Of a DNA stretch of 64,000 nucleotides, positions 38,447-47,045 are shown one piece after another. Position 1 is the stretch's first letter. Each line of letters opens with the position of its first letter. Under the pieces are notes generated by a model. The model was not told where the DNA came from and ran no database searches. It saw only the letters and a program-made list of their open reading frames with translations. A program made the translations under genes and the position numbers. This stretch comes from Synechocystis sp. LKSZ1 (GTDB lineage Bacteria; Cyanobacteriota; Cyanobacteriia; Cyanobacteriales; Microcystaceae). Location: the NCBI RefSeq assembly GCF_040436315.1, contig NZ_AP031572.1, positions 2,728,001 through 2,792,000 on the forward strand, written 5' to 3'.

Positions 38447-38908
38447 ATGTTGTCTTCCCTGCCGTGTCGCCAATTTACACAATTCTTGACTGCCGCATCG
38501 ATTGCGACTCTTATCTTGCCCATCAGCCGTAAGGCCATGATCAAGAGATTGCGAGTGCCAAAGAATATCATCTTGATGTTTCAATCGGCCCATTGCCCAG
38601 AAAGTAATCCGATAGAGCAAGTGTGGCAATACCTGAAAAAAAGATTGCACTGGAAGAGTCCTAAAACCTTAGATGAATTGCACTGGAAGAGTCCTAAAAC
38701 ATTAGATGAGCTGAGGGAGTTATTGTGGGAGCAATTACTGGTTTTAATGAAGGAGACGATAGCCTCAATCACAGGAAGGGCATCGATACTAGAGGCGTTA
38801 TCTGTGCTGGGTTTTGAAGATTTGGTATTACGGGCCCAAGCAAAATGGGATAGACAACATGCATTATTTGCCGAGGCGGGAATTGAAATTTATAGCCAAT
38901 TCGATTAA
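38447..38908 (+). pseudogene. Decayed IS630-type transposase with internal 33-bp tandem duplication
   Basis: The 153-codon frame ends with RVPKNIILMFQSAHCPESNPIEQVWQYLKK, the region of the third catalytic residue in cyanobacterial IS630 transposases, followed by ITGRASILEALSVLGFEDL. The N-terminal two thirds are missing or scrambled. A 33-bp tandem duplication (38648-38680 and 38681-38713, 3 mismatches) repeats the segment LHWKSPKTLDE. The last codons run into the ISY100-like element, which is inserted near its end. Confidence 0.8.
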
Positions 38909-39848
38909 GAGTGGGACAGTTGGTTATGAAATTCCGTTACAATGACTGCTGGACTCCTTTCGGAAAAAACTGATTATGGCTCACAGCCTTGATTCGCGAC
39001 AAAAGGTCATTAACTTTATCGAAGCTGGTGGTAGTGTAACAAAAGCGGCGCAAATATTCAAGGTCGGCAGATCTAGCATTTATCGATGGCTTGATAGGGA
39101 AGACCTTGCTCCCACCAAGGTAGAGCATCGTAAGAAAAAAGTAGACATTAAAGAACTCGAAGAAGATGTAAAGAAAAATCCCGACATCCCCTTGAAGGAA
39201 CGAGCCCAGAAATTCGGTGTTACTTCAAGTTCTCTGTGCTACAGATTTAAGAAGATGAAAATCACGCAAAAAAAAACAACTTCGCTATCAAGAAAGAAAT
39301 CACGGTGAAAGAGCAAAATACTATAGAGAGCTAAGAGAGTTGGTGAAGATTTACGGTATTGCAAGCCTGGTGTTTATAGATGAAGCGGGGTTTGAGGAGT
39401 TTGTATCATCGATATATGGATGGTCAAAAAGAGGGAAAAGAATCTATGGAGAAAAGCAGGGTAGAAGAGGAAAGAAAGAAAATTTAGTGGCAGGAAGAAG
39501 AAAAGGAGTAAAAGACTTTATAGCGCCAATGTTATTTATGGGGAGTCTAAATGCAGAAGGGTTTGAGGGATGGTTAAAATATCATTTGTTACCAGATTTA
39601 AAAGGGCTATCAGTCTTAATAATGGATAATGCACCAATTCACCGAAAGAATACAATAAGACAGTTAGTAGAGGAAGCCGGGCACAAGGTATTATTTCTGC
39701 CGACATACTCACCTGATTTAAATGACATTGAACATGACTTTGGGGCGTTGAAGAGAGCAAGAATCAATGCCAATGGAGAGAAAAGTATTGACGAAATCAT
39801 CCGTGAATATTGTGCCAGTTAGTGTCCCATTCTTATTTGAATTGGCTA
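38893..39848 (+). mobile_element. ISY100-like IS630/Tc1-family insertion sequence
   Basis: The left end starting TAGCCAATTC and the reverse complement of the right end share about 25 of 28 positions, including TAAGA and TGGGACA. TA dinucleotides flank it at 38891-38892 and 39849-39850, the duplication expected for IS630/Tc1 elements. The 956-bp length is close to ISY100 of Synechocystis (about 947 bp, from memory). It contains one transposase gene broken by a frameshift at an A run. Confidence 0.88.
38976..39822 (+). pseudogene. IS630-family transposase, frameshifted at a run of nine A
   Basis: The first frame (38976-39308) encodes the helix-turn-helix part (AHSLDSRQKVINFIEAGGS, RSSIYRWL). 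The second (entered from about 39277, to 39822) encodes the DDE catalytic part: FIDEAGF, LIMDNAPIH and YSPDLNDIEHDF. They are offset by +1 at A9 (39268-39276). Reading with one A fewer gives a single protein of 281 residues, the size of the ISY100 transposase. Either this copy is mutated or it is expressed by slippage at the A run. Confidence 0.85.
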
Positions 39849-39981
39849 TATAGCTGATTTAGTTGATTATGGGACAATCACGAACAAGGAAAAGCTTGCT
39901 GGCAAAGGATTTCAGTCAGTCGAGCCGTATTATTGTCAATCTAAACAGCTATAAAAGGATTTCTTACAGCTAGCCAACGCA

Positions 39982-40012
39982 AAAGCGCCTCCCATTGTTA
40001 GAAGACGCCTTT
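39982..40012 (-). terminator. psbA transcription terminator
   Basis: On the minus strand, AAAGGCGTCTTC and GGAGGCGCTTT form an imperfect stem with one bulge around an 8-base loop, about 40 bp after the psbA stop. TTTTGCG follows. Confidence 0.65.
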
Positions 40013-40052
40013 GAGTGAATTACTTATTCAATTGTTAGTTCCATCTCAGGAA

Positions 40053-41135
40053 TTAACCATGAATCGCAGGGGCGGTCAGAGCTACCGGAGCTTGGTCGCC
40101 AGAAGCGAGGTCTAGGGGGAAGTTGTGAGCATTGCGCTCGTGCATTACTTCAAAACCAATGTTGGCACGGTTCAGTACATCAGCCCAGGTGCTGATCACA
40201 CGACCTTGAGAGTCAAGGATAGACTGGTTGAAGTTGAAGCCGTTCAGGTTGAAGGCCATGGTGCTTACACCCATCGCCGTGAACCAGATACCAATTACCG
40301 GCCAAGCACCCAAGAAGAAGTGCAGAGAACGGCTGTTGTTGAAGGAAGCGTATTGGAAAATCAAACGACCGAAGTAGCCGTGGGCTGCAACGATGTTGTA
40401 GGTTTCTTCTTCTTGACCGAATTTGTAGCCATAGTTCTGAGACTCAACTTCGGTGGTTTCACGCACCAAGGAGGAGGTCACCAAAGAACCGTGCATGGCA
40501 GAGAACAGAGAACCACCGAATACACCCGCAACTCCCAGCATGTGGAAGGGGTGCATCAGGATGTTGTGCTCAGCTTGGAACACGATCATGAAGTTGAAGG
40601 TACCAGAGATACCCAGGGGCATACCATCGGAGAAGGAACCTTGACCAATGGGGTAGATCAAGAACACAGCGGTAGCGGCGGATACGGGGGCAGAGTAAGC
40701 CACGCAGATCCAAGGACGCATGCCTAAGCGGTAGGAGAGTTCCCACTGACGACCCATGTAGCAGAAAACGCCAATGAGGAAGTGGAAAACAACCAACTGG
40801 TAGGGACCACCGTTGTAGAGCCACTCATCGAGGGAAGCAGCTTCCCAGATGGGGTAGAAGTGCAGACCAATCGCATTGGAGGAAGGCACAACAGCACCAG
40901 AGATGATGTTGTTACCGTAGAGCAGAGAACCAGCAACGGGCTCACGGATACCGTCGATGTCAACGGGAGGAGCGGCGATGAAGGCAATGATGAAGCAGGT
41001 GGTAGCAGTTAGCAGCGTGGGGATCATCAGAGTACCGAACCAACCGACGTAGATGCGGTTGTTGGTGCTGGTGACCCACTGACAGAACTGTTCCCACAGA
41101 GAAGCGCTCTCGCGCTGTTGTAGGGTAGTGGTCAT
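40053..41135 (-). CDS. psbA: Photosystem II D1 protein
   Basis: Reaction-centre subunit that binds P680, the oxygen-evolving Mn cluster, TyrZ and the QB plastoquinone. The 360-residue length is standard. Key residues are in place: Tyr161, Asp170, His190 and His198. The C-terminal ligand region [14 protein letters not shown] ends at Ala344, followed by the 16-residue extension [16 protein letters not shown] that CtpA removes. Residue 130 is Gln, as in the regular low-light D1 form rather than the Glu130 high-light form. It has its own promoter and terminator. Other psbA copies are to be expected outside this window. Confidence 0.99.
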   Translation of the reverse strand: MTTTLQQRESASLWEQFCQWVTSTNNRIYVGWFGTLMIPTLLTATTCFIIAFIAAPPVDIDGIREPVAGSLLYGNNIISGAVVPSSNAIGLHFYPIWEAASLDEWLYNGGPYQLVVFHFLIGVFCYMGRQWELSYRLGMRPWICVAYSAPVSAATAVFLIYPIGQGSFSDGMPLGISGTFNFMIVFQAEHNILMHPFHMLGVAGVFGGSLFSAMHGSLVTSSLVRETTEVESQNYGYKFGQEEETYNIVAAHGYFGRLIFQYASFNNSRSLHFFLGAWPVIGIWFTAMGVSTMAFNLNGFNFNQSILDSQGRVISTWADVLNRANIGFEVMHERNAHNFPLDLASGDQAPVALTAPAIHG

Positions 41136-41192
41136 GGTTTTATAATTCCTGTTATGAATTTGTCAAGGTGCGGATTGCGTTTGACACCTCCT

Positions 41193-41221
41193 ATATTACG
41201 GATTTCCTCACCCTTTGTAAA
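41193..41221 (-). promoter_or_regulatory. psbA promoter
   Basis: On the minus strand TTTACA (-35) and TAATAT (-10) are 17 bp apart. A start near 41186 would give a leader of about 50 bases before the ATG at 41135, with an AGGA ribosome-binding site in AACAGGAATTATAAAACC. The -35 box is part of a tandem duplication of CTTTGTAAAG (41213-41222, 41223-41232). Confidence 0.7.
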
Positions 41222-41347
41222 GCTTTGTAAAGAAGTTTTAATGATGTTTTTGTTGATTGCTAAGATAAGTTTTGGTTATGTAATTGACAGGCCAAGGGCG
41301 CAAGCGGGGATCTTAAGATGGGAAAAGTACTCATTTAGGAAACGCTT

Positions 41348-43039
41348 ATCGATACAATTTTCGGCAATCTCCAGGGCCTCAAATCCAGTCAAGTTAGACA
41401 ACTCCAGCGCCTGTACCATCAACGCTTACCCGGCCATTGCCTGGCTACGGGGGAACTGGCCCAGCGCCTGGGGGCCATTAGTACCGAACTCAACCAACCC
41501 GTCTCTGTTTATGTGAATCGTCGGGGCCAGGTGATCCGGGTAGGGGTCGGCACCCCGCGTCAGACCCAAATTCCGCTCCTTGAGTTGCCGCGCTACGGGG
41601 CGGAACGTCTCTCAGGGATTCGCTGTATTACGACGAGTTTGTCGGCGGAACCCCCAACGGAATCCAGCTTAACGGCCATGGCCCTGCAACGGCTGGATGC
41701 CTTGATTGTCTTACTGGTGACGGGCAGTGGCTTTATGCGTCGCGGGGGAGGCATGGCGGGCTATGTAGACTCGGCTTATCTGGCTAATCTCCTACCCCAA
41801 ATGTCAGAGGAGGAAGCGGTTACGGCCCACTGGCAGGTAACTGGCCCCCTGGGAATAGAGAAAATAAGCCAAGAAAGCGTGCTAGACCTGGTAGAAAGCC
41901 TGGAAGCGGAGTTTCAACGGGAGTTCATTGCCCGGCAGGTGGAAGCGGGCCAGGATCGGGTCTTGATCGTTGGCCTGCAAACGGACTCTGGGCCGGATCT
42001 CCTCTTTGAGGAAGGCTTGGTAGAGCTAGAGCGTCTCGTGGATACGGCGGGGGGAAAGGTGCTAGAAATTGTGCGCCAAAAGCGGTCGAGTCCCCATCCC
42101 CAAACGGTGATTGGGGCCGGCAAGGTAGAAGAAATTGCCCTCACGGTGCAAACCACCAGAGCTAATTTAGTCGTTTTCAATCGGGATCTTTCGGCTTCTC
42201 AGATTCGTAATTTAGAGGTTCGTTTAGGGGTACGGGTGATTGACCGGACAGAGGTCATTCTCGACATTTTTGCCCAGCGGGCCCAATCCCAAGCCGGTAA
42301 GTTGCAGGTGGAACTGGCCCAATTGGAATACATGATGCCGCGCCTGACGGGGCGGGGTAAAGCCATGTCGCGTTTGGGGGGCGGCATTGGCACCCGAGGG
42401 CCAGGGGAAACCAAGTTGGAAACGGAGCGCCGGGCCATTCAAAAACGGATTACTCGTCTCCAGCAGGAAGTCAATCAACTCCAGAATCATCGGGCTCGTT
42501 TACGCCAAAAACGACAAAAACAAGCCATTCCCAGCGTGGCCATTGTGGGCTATACCAATGCAGGAAAATCGACTTTAATTAACGCCCTAACTCAGGCAGA
42601 CGTTTACATTGCCGACCAACTCTTTGCGACCCTCGACCCCACTACCCGCCGTCTGACAGTGCTGGATTCCCAGGGCCAATTGTCCCAGACGCTCTTGCTC
42701 ACGGATACGGTAGGCTTTATCCACGAGTTACCCCCGGCCCTGGTGGATGCCTTTCGGGCCACGTTAGAAGAAGTCACGGAGGCCGATGCCCTGCTCCAAC
42801 TCGTCGATCTGTCCCATCCGGCCTGGAAACGACAGTTAGAATCCGTAGATACGATTCTTCAGCAAATGCCCATCAGTACCGGCCCGATGTTGATTGCTTT
42901 CAATAAAATTGACCAAGTGTCCAGTGAAGCCCTGGCGGAAGCGCAACAGCTTTATCCCCAGGCGGTCTTTATTTCTGCTAGTAAACGCCTGGGATTGGAA
43001 ACCCTGAAGCAGCACTTGCTACGCTTGGTGAGACTCTGA
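41348..43039 (+). CDS. hflX: GTPase HflX, with an apparent AUC start codon
   Basis: Ribosome-associated GTPase that can split stalled ribosomes under stress. The core has the HflX glycine-rich N-domain (GGGIGTRGPGETKLETERR), the P-loop GYTNAGKSTLINAL and DTVGFIHELPPALVDAFRATLEE. The first standard start in frame is a GTG at 41513, but the 55 codons before it are clearly HflX-like: DTIFGNLQGLKSSQVRQLQRLYHQRLPGH. That frame is closed by a TAG at 41336-41338, and no ATG, GTG or TTG lies between. The ATC at 41348 has an AGGA sequence 7 bases upstream and matches the place of the usual Met. Its product would be 563 residues. Its end overlaps the pentapeptide gene by 21 bp. Confidence 0.9.
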   Translation: MDTIFGNLQGLKSSQVRQLQRLYHQRLPGHCLATGELAQRLGAISTELNQPVSVYVNRRGQVIRVGVGTPRQTQIPLLELPRYGAERLSGIRCITTSLSAEPPTESSLTAMALQRLDALIVLLVTGSGFMRRGGGMAGYVDSAYLANLLPQMSEEEAVTAHWQVTGPLGIEKISQESVLDLVESLEAEFQREFIARQVEAGQDRVLIVGLQTDSGPDLLFEEGLVELERLVDTAGGKVLEIVRQKRSSPHPQTVIGAGKVEEIALTVQTTRANLVVFNRDLSASQIRNLEVRLGVRVIDRTEVILDIFAQRAQSQAGKLQVELAQLEYMMPRLTGRGKAMSRLGGGIGTRGPGETKLETERRAIQKRITRLQQEVNQLQNHRARLRQKRQKQAIPSVAIVGYTNAGKSTLINALTQADVYIADQLFATLDPTTRRLTVLDSQGQLSQTLLLTDTVGFIHELPPALVDAFRATLEEVTEADALLQLVDLSHPAWKRQLESVDTILQQMPISTGPMLIAFNKIDQVSSEALAEAQQLYPQAVFISASKRLGLETLKQHLLRLVRL

Positions 43040-44248
43040 TTGGGCCAATTTATTAGGAATGCCGGCACAGCCGCCAGGAATCGTTTCACGGGTGGCTTCG
43101 CCGCCCCAGGCACAGCAATAGTAGCGCTGGTCTTCACTGAGGTTTTTCACGTCGGTAAAGTCTGCTTTTTCCACCACTGCCCCGGTAAACTCACCGGTTT
43201 CGTAGTTGGCGGTATGGTGACGACTGCGGGGGGAAGCCATTTGGGCCGATCCGTAGAATAATCGTGTCCCCTTAAGGTCAGCCCTCTGGAGATCAGCTTC
43301 GTAGAGAACAGAACGAGATAAATTGGCCTTGGCTAGATCGGTATCCTGGAGGTTGGCTCGAATGAGGTAAATTTCACTGAGATCCACCCAACGCAGGTCT
43401 TGGCCGGCCAACTCCGCTGCTACCAGCATCACGCTCAAATTAATCACCCGAATGCCGTGGTGTCGGTCTTCCTGGTAGCCTCCTAACCCATCAAAGATCG
43501 GTCGGCCGAGGTAGTAGTCTCGTTTTAGAGGCGTCAGCAAACGGGATTGGGACAAAAACCGCAGAATTTTAGCCTTCCCTGCTGCATCTACACTGGCCAA
43601 AATGGCAGCGGTACGACCTTCGGCAAAGGCCCGCTCCTGGGGCCAGTCTTCGAGCATCCCTTCTTCATTTAAGGCCAGGTCAGAAACACCTTGGAAATAG
43701 GCATCAATGGTCTGCTGTTGGGTAATGCGGTTCTGTTGAATGGTTAGATCTTTAGAAATGACGTACTGTTGCCAGGCCACGTAGACCGCTAGCAAGGCGA
43801 TCATGATCTGGCCCAGGGCCCCCACCCATTCGGCCCAGGAACCAAATTCGTCGTATTTAAAATTAGTCAACCAGTGTTGAATCAGGCGATAAACCCCTAA
43901 ATAATTGGCCAATCCAGCCAGGGCCGCAAAAAAGGCCAGAATTCCGATCAAGGAGCGACGTTCCTGAGGCGTCAGGTAGCGCTGAATCCAAGATTGCACC
44001 GAAGGCAAAATCACCTGCAACGAAAATATTAGGGCCAGCAAGGCTCCCATCACTCCCAACCAGGCCCAGTGCCAGATCAGACCTAGCACCATCAGGCTGA
44101 CAGCCCCTAGGGGAAAAACCGGGTTCGAGGCCCTGAAGTTTTGGCGGACAAGAACAGAAAACAAGGCAGAGGGTGCTTCTGGAAGGATCACAGGTGCTTT
44201 AGCGGTTGGCTCCAGGAGTAGTTTAGGGTCGGGGGGAGAATCGGTCAT
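43019..44248 (-). CDS. Membrane protein with pentapeptide repeats
   Basis: The 409-residue protein has an N-terminal membrane part with about four helices (roughly 45-64, 65-86, 100-118, 140-162). A soluble helical region follows (QQQTIDAYFQGVSDLALNEEGMLEDWP). A short run of pentapeptide repeats (A(D/N)LxX units such as LIRANLQDTDLAKANLSRS and ADLQRADLKGT) lies at about 300-345, with an isolated later unit (VVEKADFTDV). The family is common in cyanobacteria with unknown role. The C-terminus contains CCAWGGEATRETIPGGCAGI. Confidence 0.85.
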   Translation of the reverse strand: MTDSPPDPKLLLEPTAKAPVILPEAPSALFSVLVRQNFRASNPVFPLGAVSLMVLGLIWHWAWLGVMGALLALIFSLQVILPSVQSWIQRYLTPQERRSLIGILAFFAALAGLANYLGVYRLIQHWLTNFKYDEFGSWAEWVGALGQIMIALLAVYVAWQQYVISKDLTIQQNRITQQQTIDAYFQGVSDLALNEEGMLEDWPQERAFAEGRTAAILASVDAAGKAKILRFLSQSRLLTPLKRDYYLGRPIFDGLGGYQEDRHHGIRVINLSVMLVAAELAGQDLRWVDLSEIYLIRANLQDTDLAKANLSRSVLYEADLQRADLKGTRLFYGSAQMASPRSRHHTANYETGEFTGAVVEKADFTDVKNLSEDQRYYCCAWGGEATRETIPGGCAGIPNKLAQSESHQA

Positions 44249-44636
44249 AGCAGATCAGCGACGCAGTAGCAAATTGAAGTGTTGTCGAGGGTATCGCAAA
44301 ATATCGTAGCCAATCGTCGAAAGACTGGGTCTGAAACCTTGTCTTTTAGGACGACCTTATATTACGGACTTTTGGGGACTGGTATGACCCCGTCAAGACC
44401 AGGCGTTCAAGCCAATCAACCCGCTTAATTTTCCTTGGATTTCACCGCGACTGGGGGTATGTTTGGCAATGTTGGCGGATGGACTAGCGCAATTTCATCC
44501 CAAGGGAGAATAGTTTTAGGAGCCGGAAACCCTATTTTTGGAGCTGGCATTAATTTGGGTGATGCCCGGAAATCCCTGATTCTGCAAGAACCGCATGTGC
44601 TTTGATAAAGAGTAGACTTTACCCCTAACCGAACCT
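44249..44636. other. Gap before iaaA with a possible 48-codon frame
   Basis: No long gene. A frame from an ATG at 44459 to a TGA at 44603-44605 encodes a glycine-rich 48-residue peptide (MFGNVGGWTSAIS, GAGNPIFGAGINLG, SLILQEPHVL). Its composition looks protein-like and the frame is open 33 bases further upstream. It could be a small gene or the relic of a larger one. No ribosome-binding site is evident. Confidence 0.3.
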
Positions 44637-45572
44637 ATGCAACCCAAACTGATTATCCACGGTGGCGCTAGTTCCCTCGACGACAAAGGGGGCCTAGCCC
44701 TGGTTCGACAATCCCTCCATCAGATTGTTATGGAAGTGTATCAGGCCCTGAATCAGGATCTGACCGCCGTGGAAGCTGTGCGCCTCGGTTGCGAGTTACT
44801 GGAAAATGAGCCTCGCTTTAATGCCGGAACGGGTTCTGTGTTGCAATCCGATGGTCAAGTGCGCATGAGTGCTTCGTTGATGGATGGCCAACGGCAGAAC
44901 TTTAGTGGTGTAATCAATGTCTCTCGGGTCAAGAACCCCATTCACCTAGCCCACTTTCTTCAGCAGGAAACCGACCGGATTTTGTCGGACTACGGGGCCT
45001 TGGAATTGGCCCGCGAATTACAAATTCCCTGCTACGATCCTCTAACAGATTTTCGCATCCAGGAATGGCTAGAGGAACGCAAGGATAATTTTCAGAAAAA
45101 AATGGCCCGGTTGATTGCAGAACCTGCCGATACGGAGGCTCGCAAGGGAACGATTGGTGTAGTCGCCTTGGATCGAGAAGGACGGATTGCGGCGGGAACC
45201 TCTACCGGCGGCAAAGGGTTAGAACGGATTGGTCGGGTGAGTGATTCGGCGATGCCAGCCGGTAATTATGCCACTGCCCAAGCTGGGGTGAGTTGCACCG
45301 GCGTTGGCGAAGATATTATCAACGAGTGTTTAGCGGCCAAGATTGTGATTCGGGTCGGGGATGGTTTGTCCCTCCAGCAGGCCATGACCAAATCTATTAC
45401 AGAAGCCCAGGCCCATAGTACTGATCTAGCCGCCATTGCCCTAGACCAGCAGGGCAACTTGGCCTGGGGGAAAACCTGCCCTGTGCTCTTAGCGGCCTAT
45501 CATACCGGCCAGTCCCTCGGCGATACCCTAGAATTGGCGGATGATCAGGCCTGGGGGCATGTCAGTGCCTAA
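44637..45572 (+). CDS. iaaA: Isoaspartyl peptidase / plant-type L-asparaginase
   Basis: Ntn-hydrolase that cleaves isoaspartyl dipeptides and asparagine. The 311-residue precursor starts LIIHGGASSLDD and has the autocleavage site in ARKGTIGVVALD, where the Thr of GTIG becomes the N-terminal nucleophile. The substrate-binding GTSTGG and CTGVGEDIINECLAAKI follow. The length and motifs are standard for cyanobacterial members. Confidence 0.93.
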   Translation: MQPKLIIHGGASSLDDKGGLALVRQSLHQIVMEVYQALNQDLTAVEAVRLGCELLENEPRFNAGTGSVLQSDGQVRMSASLMDGQRQNFSGVINVSRVKNPIHLAHFLQQETDRILSDYGALELARELQIPCYDPLTDFRIQEWLEERKDNFQKKMARLIAEPADTEARKGTIGVVALDREGRIAAGTSTGGKGLERIGRVSDSAMPAGNYATAQAGVSCTGVGEDIINECLAAKIVIRVGDGLSLQQAMTKSITEAQAHSTDLAAIALDQQGNLAWGKTCPVLLAAYHTGQSLGDTLELADDQAWGHVSA

Positions 45573-45652
45573 ATCATTCGCCTAGATCCCAATCCTAGCC
45601 CTAGGGAGAATAGGCTCTATGCTAAGATTTTGGCCAACCTGTACCTCCCGTT

Positions 45653-46927
45653 TTGTCCATCGTGTTCCTCTCTGGCTTCTATCGTTTCCGTCGCTACGCC
45701 CTTGCCCTGACCCTTGGCCTGGCTGGCTTGGGGATTTTGCCTGAACCAGGGCCGGCCATTCCCTTTACCCCCACGGCCCCACCCCCACCAGCCACCACCC
45801 GAGAGTTGACCGATCCCCTCAATCCGGCCCGCTTTCCGGTCGATCCATTAGTCCCTGCTAGTGTGCCCTTGACACCTTTTCAACGCCGTCGTCTGCGCGA
45901 GGCTCTAGACCAACTAAATCAAGATGCCCAGGCCCAATGGAATGCCGGCAATCAAGAGGCAGCGCTGGAAATTTGGTACCGAGAATTGCGGGCCCGCCGT
46001 AAACTCAGCACCCTCGAAGAAATTAATGCCCTGGGACGGGTCGGTGGCATTGTCTGGGAAAAGAGCCGTAAGGAGGACGTCCTTGCCATTAGCAATCGCC
46101 TAGAAGCGATTAAACGAGAACAGGAACAAAAAAAAGCCTTGACCCCGGAAATTCTGACGGCCTTGGCTACCGCCTATCAACAAATTCGCAGTCTAGATGA
46201 GTCCATTGCTCTTTACCAAGAACTCCGTCGCCAGGCCCAACAACGCCAGGACATCAAGGCGGAAAACCAGGCCCTAGGGATGTTAGGTGAGCTGTATTTG
46301 GCAAAATTCGACTATCCGAAGGCCGCAGAAATATATGAGTTACTGTTGAGCCGAGCCCAAGCCAGTAAAAATACTTACGCCGAAGGGATTTTCTTGCAAA
46401 AATTAGCCATGATCTATAGCAAGGCCTCGGAAGCAGACAATGCTATTCGCATCAAGGAAGCACTTTTAAACCGCTACGTTAATAATCAAAAAATTGAGCT
46501 AGTCCCCGATCTGAAGATTGCCATTGCTGACGACTATAATCGCCTCAACCAAGCTGAAAAAGCGAGTAAAAATTATCAAGAAGCCTATACCTTAGCCTGG
46601 TCTTTGCGGCAGTACGGCGTGGCCAGTCTGGCCTTGAAAAAATTAGGAGACCTCTATTTATCTAATGGGCAAGCCAATTACGCTCTGCAAATCTATCAAC
46701 AATTACTCCGGGTTGAACAACAATCCTATAACTACTACGGCCTGATGCAGACCTACGAAATCATTGCCCAACTCTACCGCAACGCGAAACAATATCCACC
46801 GGCTATTACCGCCACGGAACAGGCCCTGTCCCTGGCCCGCTCTCTCAAGTATCAAGACCGTGAGGAGGCCCTCTTGGGTCAACTACAAACTCTCACTCAA
46901 GAAATGCAGCCAACGACCCAGCCCTAG
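45653..46927 (+). CDS. Exported TPR-repeat protein
   Basis: The 424-residue frame starts at a TTG (45653), or more likely the GTG three codons later (45662). It begins with a hydrophobic signal-like segment (ALALTLGLAGLGIL) and a proline-rich linker. From about residue 75 it is all helical repeats with TPR-like spacing (ALEIWYRELRARRKL, SIALYQELRRQA, AAEIYELLLSRA, ALQIYQQLLRVEQQ, ITATEQALSLARSL). Such proteins act as scaffolds. It lies upstream of the pilus operon with a gap of about 120 bp; a role in piliation is possible but not shown. Confidence 0.82.
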   Translation: MSIVFLSGFYRFRRYALALTLGLAGLGILPEPGPAIPFTPTAPPPPATTRELTDPLNPARFPVDPLVPASVPLTPFQRRRLREALDQLNQDAQAQWNAGNQEAALEIWYRELRARRKLSTLEEINALGRVGGIVWEKSRKEDVLAISNRLEAIKREQEQKKALTPEILTALATAYQQIRSLDESIALYQELRRQAQQRQDIKAENQALGMLGELYLAKFDYPKAAEIYELLLSRAQASKNTYAEGIFLQKLAMIYSKASEADNAIRIKEALLNRYVNNQKIELVPDLKIAIADDYNRLNQAEKASKNYQEAYTLAWSLRQYGVASLALKKLGDLYLSNGQANYALQIYQQLLRVEQQSYNYYGLMQTYEIIAQLYRNAKQYPPAITATEQALSLARSLKYQDREEALLGQLQTLTQEMQPTTQP

Positions 46928-47045
46928 TCCTACCCAAATCTAGTTTCCCAAGGGCGATAATTCCTGAGAAATTCGCCGCTCGATGGTGAATTATGATGAT
47001 GGGTGAGGCAAACTGGTTATTAACGAAACTCCCGTGGGTTGTGCT

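Noticed and set aside
38309-38650. A 113-codon minus-strand frame over the decayed transposase
   Set aside because: The plus strand carries recognisable IS630 motifs there; the minus-strand translation has no motif.
40125-40727. A 200-codon open frame opposite psbA
   Set aside because: Antisense shadow of psbA; composition dominated by E, V, T and H from reversed codons, no domain.
41154-41516. A 120-codon frame between psbA and hflX
   Set aside because: It covers the psbA promoter and reads the hflX N-terminus in the wrong frame; the other frame gives conserved HflX sequence.
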